A stretch of 9,894 nt of DNA, from NCBI GenBank assembly GCA_028709985.1, contig JAQUTB010000037.1, positions 1 to 9,894 on the forward strand. Reading direction: 5' to 3'. This document shows, piece by piece, positions 5,971 to 9,894 of the stretch. The position numbers were made by a program, and so were the translations under genes. Positions within the stretch are counted from its first letter, which is position 1. The number at the start of each line of letters is the position of its first letter. The stretch is from Dethiosulfovibrio sp. (lineage in GTDB: Bacteria; Synergistota; Synergistia; Synergistales; Dethiosulfovibrionaceae). Below the pieces are notes generated by a model. The model was not told where the DNA came from and searched no databases. It saw only the letters and a list, made by a program, of their open reading frames with translations.

Positions 5971-7954
5971 TGTCAGAAAGCTGGAACTTTATGCGCATAA
6001 TACCGTTGTCGACGATGTGCTTGCCGATCTCCAGAAACTGGGTTGTTGCGAGGTTTTCGTATCTGGTGAAGAGAGGGATGTGCCTGATTCTCCTCCTGTA
6101 GTAGCGGATCTGGACGATAAGATCAGCGAGGCTCGTTACCTCCTGAGGCTTTTGGAGCCATACTACGAGGACGAGGTCAGCTCAATGGCCAGATCCTTCG
6201 GAGAGAGGCCGGAGCTTTCCCTCAAGGATATGAGGTCTCTGTCGGAGTCCTTTGACGTTTTCTCCGAGGCAGAAGGGGTTAGATGTCTTGAGAGAAAACT
6301 CGTGGAGATTCGCTCCGATATGTCCAAGACCGATGGCTATCTGTCTCTTCTGTCGGGTTTGGGGGATCTTCCCTATCCTCTTAGCCTGATATCAACCGGA
6401 ACGGAGCAGGTTTTTGGTGCGTTGGGGTCCATTCCCGTCGAGAACTTAGGCTCCTGGAAAGAAGGTCTCACTAAGGCCTTTAAGGGAGATGTAGAGCTTT
6501 ACTCGGCTCCTTTTGGGGTAAAGGACAAGGAAACCTACGTGGTTATGGTTGGGCTTAGATCCGTGGAATCCGAGGCGGTCAAAATTTCCAGCGGTCTTGG
6601 ATTCAGCCGGATGGATCTGCCTGAGGACCTTCTGCTGAGCGTGTCGGAGGAGAGACAGCGACTTCTGACCCTGAAGGAGAGCCTTTCTGCAGGCATATCC
6701 GATGTCGAAGCGTCCATGAAGCGCCTGTCAAATGAGCTTGTCCCAGACGTCAGGGTACTCAGCGATTATTGGAATATCCTGTCCGACAGGCTTGGCAGTG
6801 CAGAGCAGGGGGACAGAACTGATAACGTGACGGTCCTTGGTTACTGGGTTCCCTCGTCTGAGGAGGAAAATATCAAAAAGGCCCTATCCCCTTGGAGGGG
6901 ATTTACCGAGCTTTGTTTCTCCGATCCAGGAGAGGACGACGATCCACCGTCGCTTTTGACAAACCCTGAGTGGTCCCTTCCCTTTGAGACCCTCACAAAG
7001 CTCTACGGGGCTCCTACCTACGGTGGTCCCGATCCTACTCCGCTCTTGGCTCCTTTCTTTTTCCTCTTTTTCGGAATGTGCCTGGGTGATGGTGGGTATG
7101 GTCTCATAATGGTGGCGTTTTTTATGTTTTTCCTCAAGAAATTCAAAAAAATGCCATCTGGAGCGAAAAGTTTTTTCTCGTTGTTCGTTTTATCCGGAGT
7201 GGCCGCTACTTTGGTCGGGGCACTCACCGGAAGCTGGATGGGAGATATGGTGGACGTAGTCCCATTTCTTCGTTTCCTGAAACCGTTGAAAGATCTACCC
7301 GTCCTGCTCATACCGATGAACGACCCGATGGCCTTCTTGGGCATATCATTGGTCTTCGGCATATTCCAGATTTTCTTCGGGATGGCCATAGCCATGAGAG
7401 AGTGCCTCAAAAAGGGAGACTATATGGGGGCTTTTGCCGATCAACTGGGTTGGATGGTGTTCCTGTCTGGTCTTCTTCTTATGGGAGCTTCTGCCAAGGT
7501 ACCCTCCATTTCATGGCTGGCCAAAACCGTCACCATTGTTGGAGTCGTCGCTTTGGTGTCGACCCAGGGAAGAAGCAAGGATGGCCTTCTGCAAAAAGCC
7601 ATATCAGGGGTTTTAAGCCTGTATAACGTCACCTCTTACCTCGGTGACGTACTGAGCTACAGCAGACTTCTCGCGTTGGGATTGGCTACCTCGGCTATCG
7701 CCATGATAATCAACATGTTGGCCAGCCTTTCCTCCTCCATTCCATACGTAGGGTGGATTATAGCGATAATCCTTTTCCTTGGAGGGCATCTTTTCAGCGT
7801 TGCCGTCAACGTCTTGGGAGCCTTCGTCCATTCACTGAGACTCCAATACGTCGAGTTTTTCAGCAAGTTTTATGCCGGTGGCGGTAGGCTTTTCGAGCCG
7901 CTCAGGTATAACACAAAGTACGTTACGGTCTCCGAGGACGGTCGCGAACGTTAA
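5957..7954 (+). CDS. ntpI: V-type ATPase membrane stator subunit I (a-subunit homologue)
   Basis: Subunit I provides the membrane stator half-channels beside the proteolipid ring. The 665 residues divide into a cytoplasmic N-terminal half (1 to about 355, with coiled-coil stretches near 110-130 and 225-265) and a membrane half. The hydrophobic segments lie at about 362-393, 405-428, 456-480, 497-512, 523-536, 570-590 and 597-625. The family signature SYLGDVLSYSRLLALGLA contains R570, and VHSLRLQYVEFFSKFY contains R628. These correspond to the two essential arginines of the I/a subunit. ATG 5957 is preferred because GAGGTGAT (5941-5948) lies 8 nt upstream; GTG 5963 is an alternative with worse spacing. 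It overlaps ntpF by 14 nt, which suggests coupling. Confidence 0.95.
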   Translation: MGVASVRKLELYAHNTVVDDVLADLQKLGCCEVFVSGEERDVPDSPPVVADLDDKISEARYLLRLLEPYYEDEVSSMARSFGERPELSLKDMRSLSESFDVFSEAEGVRCLERKLVEIRSDMSKTDGYLSLLSGLGDLPYPLSLISTGTEQVFGALGSIPVENLGSWKEGLTKAFKGDVELYSAPFGVKDKETYVVMVGLRSVESEAVKISSGLGFSRMDLPEDLLLSVSEERQRLLTLKESLSAGISDVEASMKRLSNELVPDVRVLSDYWNILSDRLGSAEQGDRTDNVTVLGYWVPSSEEENIKKALSPWRGFTELCFSDPGEDDDPPSLLTNPEWSLPFETLTKLYGAPTYGGPDPTPLLAPFFFLFFGMCLGDGGYGLIMVAFFMFFLKKFKKMPSGAKSFFSLFVLSGVAATLVGALTGSWMGDMVDVVPFLRFLKPLKDLPVLLIPMNDPMAFLGISLVFGIFQIFFGMAIAMRECLKKGDYMGAFADQLGWMVFLSGLLLMGASAKVPSISWLAKTVTIVGVVALVSTQGRSKDGLLQKAISGVLSLYNVTSYLGDVLSYSRLLALGLATSAIAMIINMLASLSSSIPYVGWIIAIILFLGGHLFSVAVNVLGAFVHSLRLQYVEFFSKFYAGGGRLFEPLRYNTKYVTVSEDGRER

Positions 7955-8015
7955 AGTTATATGTGACCCTTTCAATAAGGGAATCTCTATTTTTACGAGA
8001 GGAGTGTTTTTTTTA
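7955..8015 (+). promoter_or_regulatory. U-rich translation leader of ntpK
   Basis: This 61-nt gap is the longest inside the visible operon. It holds a weak CCCTT-TCAAT-AAGGG hairpin (7967-7981), a TATTTTT stretch (7989-7994), the Shine-Dalgarno GAGAGGAG (7997-8004), and then a run of eight Ts (8007-8014) directly before the ATG. I see no convincing promoter. The layout resembles the U-rich initiation region that boosts translation of the proteolipid gene atpE in E. coli F-ATPase; that comparison is an inference. Confidence 0.4.
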
Positions 8016-8492
8016 ATGGAACATCTCGGTGTTATGTTGACTATTCTGGGTGCTGCGTTAGCTGCTGGTTTTGCAGGAGCTGGCTCGGCTATAGGAGTTG
8101 GAATCGCGGGAGAATCTGGTGCTGGAGTTATGACAGAGGATCCTGGTAAGTTCGGTCTTGTCCTGTTGCTTCAGGCCCTTCCTGGAACTCAGGGAATCTA
8201 CGGGCTTCTTATCGCTTTCTTTGCTATGCTTAAGGCAGGTCTTATAGGTGGAGAGCCGACAATGGCCATCACCTGGCTGAACGGCCTTGGGGTCCTTTTT
8301 GCCTGTCTACCCATAGCTATCGCCGGTTACTACTCTGGCATAGCTCAGGGAAAGACCTCTGCCGCCTGTATCCAGATGATAGCTAAACGCCCTGAGGAGA
8401 CCGGAAAAGCCGTTATTCTTCCCGCTATGGTGGAGACCTACGCCGTCCTTGCCCTTCTGGTTAGCATCCTTTTGTTGAACGGGATTTCCTAG
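8016..8492 (+). CDS. ntpK: V-type ATPase rotor proteolipid subunit K, Na+-site type
   Basis: The K subunit forms the membrane rotor ring that carries the coupling ion. The 158-residue protein is the duplicated 16-kDa form with four predicted membrane helices, about 5-31, 47-72, 84-112 and 132-155. The first repeat has GSAIGVGIAGESGAG and LPGTQGIYG; the second has GIAQGKTSAA and the ion-binding VETYA. Residues L55, T58, Q59, Y62, Q111 and E140 align with E. hirae NtpK L61, T64, Q65, Y68, Q110 and E139, the known Na+-binding pocket. Only the second hairpin carries the essential carboxylate, as in V-type rings. ATG 8016 is chosen because the N-terminus (MEHLG) then runs directly into the first helix. 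Upstream in-frame codons overlap ntpI and look non-coding. Confidence 0.96.
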   Translation: MEHLGVMLTILGAALAAGFAGAGSAIGVGIAGESGAGVMTEDPGKFGLVLLLQALPGTQGIYGLLIAFFAMLKAGLIGGEPTMAITWLNGLGVLFACLPIAIAGYYSGIAQGKTSAACIQMIAKRPEETGKAVILPAMVETYAVLALLVSILLLNGIS

Positions 8493-8522
8493 GCCTGTGG
8501 CCGAAGGGTTGGAGTGAGCGGC

Positions 8523-9107
8523 ATGTCTCTTGCTGATATCAAGAAGAAGATCGAAGCTGACGCCGGTGCAGAGGCTCGTAAGATTCTGGATCGGGCCAAA
8601 GAGCAAGCTGCCCAGATAGCCGCTGAGACTGATCGTGAAATAGCTTCGATCAAGAACTCATATGAGGAGCGGTTTAAAGGTGAGCAGCCTGAGATTCTGA
8701 GGCGTAGGGAGATCGTTGCAAATTTGGACGTGAAAAAACTCAATCTCGGTGCTAGGCAGCAGCTTATAGAAGAGGTCTACGAGGGAGCTCTCAAAAAACT
8801 TTCCTCTACTTCATCCGATAGATATATCGCTTTTATCGAATCTATGCTCGATAGGGCCGTCAAAGACGGAGAGGAAGCGGTAATCACAGTTGGAAAGGGA
8901 GAGAAGCATATAACCCCGGATTGGATAAAAGGCTATAACGAAAGACATCACACGAATATCGTTCTGTCCGACGTCAAGGCCTCCATCTCCGGTGGTTTTA
9001 TACTAAGCCACGATAAGGTCAGCGATAACGCCTCTTTCGAGATGTTGGTCCGTTGGCTTAGGGACGATCTTGAGGCAGACGTTGTAAAACGGCTGTTCTC
9101 CGAGTAG
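8523..9107 (+). CDS. ntpE: V-type ATPase peripheral stalk subunit E
   Basis: Subunit E pairs with the G/H subunit to form the peripheral stalk holding the catalytic head against rotation. The 194-residue protein starts with a long charged helix (about 3-60, heptad-rich, with EARKILDRAKEQAAQIAAE). It ends in the globular vATP-synt_E domain, with QQLIEEVYEGALKKL (79-93), the YIAFIESMLDRAV helix (101-113) and the hallmark SGGFIL (156-161). GGAGTGA (8511-8517) lies 5 nt before ATG 8523. The upstream GTG at 8514 falls within that Shine-Dalgarno, so I do not use it. It begins 30 nt after ntpK. Confidence 0.94.
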   Translation: MSLADIKKKIEADAGAEARKILDRAKEQAAQIAAETDREIASIKNSYEERFKGEQPEILRRREIVANLDVKKLNLGARQQLIEEVYEGALKKLSSTSSDRYIAFIESMLDRAVKDGEEAVITVGKGEKHITPDWIKGYNERHHTNIVLSDVKASISGGFILSHDKVSDNASFEMLVRWLRDDLEADVVKRLFSE

Positions 9108-9122
9108 TTAGGCGGTGACTAA

Positions 9123-9894
9123 ATGGCCCCGGCGGAACGATATGGATATTCGGTCGCGCGTCTGAGGGCGATGGAAAATCGGCTTCTCGACGAGTCACTC
9201 TTTCAGCGCTTGATAGAGTGCGATGGGCTTGATTCTGCCCTAAAGATCCTTGGGGAGACTGTTTACGCCCCTTGGTTGATGGAGATGAAGTCCAACGAGG
9301 ATTTCGACTCTGCTTTAGGGTCTGAACTGAGCTATGTCTACAACGAAGTTAGCCGATTCGCCCCTGACGAGGAGCTAGTTCAGATATGTCGACTGCCTTA
9401 CGACTTTCATAACGTAAAGGTCTTGGTTAAGAGCGTGATCCTATCAAGGCAGGGTGGGGAGCGCCGTTTCGACCTTCTCACGCCCCTTGGGAACGTCGAG
9501 ACCGACTCTTTGGTCATGGCGGTGGAGAGCGAGGAATATCGTCTTTTGCCATACGGTCTTCACAGAGTCATACCACAGGCCCTTGCTTTATGGGAACAAA
9601 ACCGCGATATGGTAGAGGTAGAGTGTCTTTTGGACTCGGCACTTTTCGACGCCATGGGGACTTTGATTAAAATTCTCTCCATGGATGACGTAACTCTTTG
9701 GTTTAAAAGGAAGGTCGACGGGGAGAACATAAGGACCTTGATGCGTCTCAACAGGATAGGAGCGGACGGGGCTACGGCATCGTCGTTTCTACATTCGGGG
9801 GGATCGGTCTCGGTCGAGCGCATGATCTCGATCCTCTCTGAGCCGATGGAGAGCTGGGGTAGGTTGCTGTCATTTACCGACGCGGCCCACGTCT
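9123..9894 (+). CDS. ntpC: V-type ATPase subunit C (AC39/d-type), 3' partial
   Basis: The frame stays open to the right edge, with 257 codons visible of the roughly 330-350 usual for the family. Subunit C is the socket that joins the central rotor to the proteolipid ring. The visible part shows the N-terminal signature YGYSVARLRAMENRLL (7-22), the LPYDFHNVKVLVKS motif (91-104), and DGENIRTLMRLNRIG (199-213), a recognisable pattern of the vATP-synt_AC39 family. All three lie in helical stretches. A near-consensus GGCGGTGA (9111-9118) precedes the ATG by 4 nt; the gene starts 15 nt after the ntpE stop. Its place after ntpE matches the E. hirae operon, in which the remaining subunits G, A, B and D would follow. 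Confidence 0.93.
   Translation, partial: MAPAERYGYSVARLRAMENRLLDESLFQRLIECDGLDSALKILGETVYAPWLMEMKSNEDFDSALGSELSYVYNEVSRFAPDEELVQICRLPYDFHNVKVLVKSVILSRQGGERRFDLLTPLGNVETDSLVMAVESEEYRLLPYGLHRVIPQALALWEQNRDMVEVECLLDSALFDAMGTLIKILSMDDVTLWFKRKVDGENIRTLMRLNRIGADGATASSFLHSGGSVSVERMISILSEPMESWGRLLSFTDAAHV

Noticed and set aside
7872..8015. 48-codon N-terminal extension of the ntpK frame.
   Set aside because: It overlaps the conserved C-terminus of ntpI and the untranslated gap. Homologous K subunits begin at the first membrane helix, and a Shine-Dalgarno precedes 8016.

Overview
The window is ordinary, densely packed bacterial core DNA with every gene on the + strand. It most resembles an anaerobic, amino-acid-fermenting bacterium. 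The clues are a four-subunit ferredoxin-dependent 2-oxoacid oxidoreductase, a bacterial V/A-type ATPase operon in the Enterococcus hirae ntp order, and an Fe-S RNA methyltransferase. A member of the Synergistota (Dethiosulfovibrio/Aminobacterium-like) is my best guess from gene content and protein flavour; it is an inference, not something the sequence proves.

Layout. (1) Positions 1-1126 hold tsaE (5' end cut by the window edge) and tsaB, joined by an ATGA overlap; both belong to the tRNA t6A37 modification pathway. (2) Positions 1188-3915 hold korD-korA-korB-korC, a tightly coupled unit (8-nt overlap, 1-nt gap, 1-nt overlap) for a 2-oxoacid:ferredoxin oxidoreductase, probably 2-oxoglutarate-specific. 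It is closed by a strong intrinsic terminator at 3927-3965. (3) Positions 3978-5315 hold an RlmD/RumA-type 23S rRNA (uracil-5-)-methyltransferase with a GTG start. (4) Positions 5327-5486 hold a self-contained tRNA-Gly(CCC) gene with its own sigma70-type promoter, encoded CCA and terminator. (5) From a near-consensus promoter at 5541-5569 to the window end runs a V-type ATPase operon: ntpF (stalk G/H), ntpI (membrane stator), ntpK (rotor proteolipid), ntpE (stalk) and ntpC (cut by the right edge). The rest (G/F, A, B, D) would be expected just downstream.

How they work together. Kor oxidises a 2-oxoacid to an acyl-CoA and reduces ferredoxin. The V-ATPase couples ATP to ion movement, and the proteolipid keeps every residue known to bind Na+ in E. 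hirae NtpK, so a sodium-coupled enzyme is predicted. The remaining genes (t6A, rRNA methylation, tRNA-Gly) are translation housekeeping.

I found no mobile element, CRISPR array, phage gene or evident new system. The points worth a second look are the Na+-site signature, the unusual U-rich leader of ntpK, the structured leader of the ATPase mRNA, and a TATAAT hexamer in the loop of the kor terminator.
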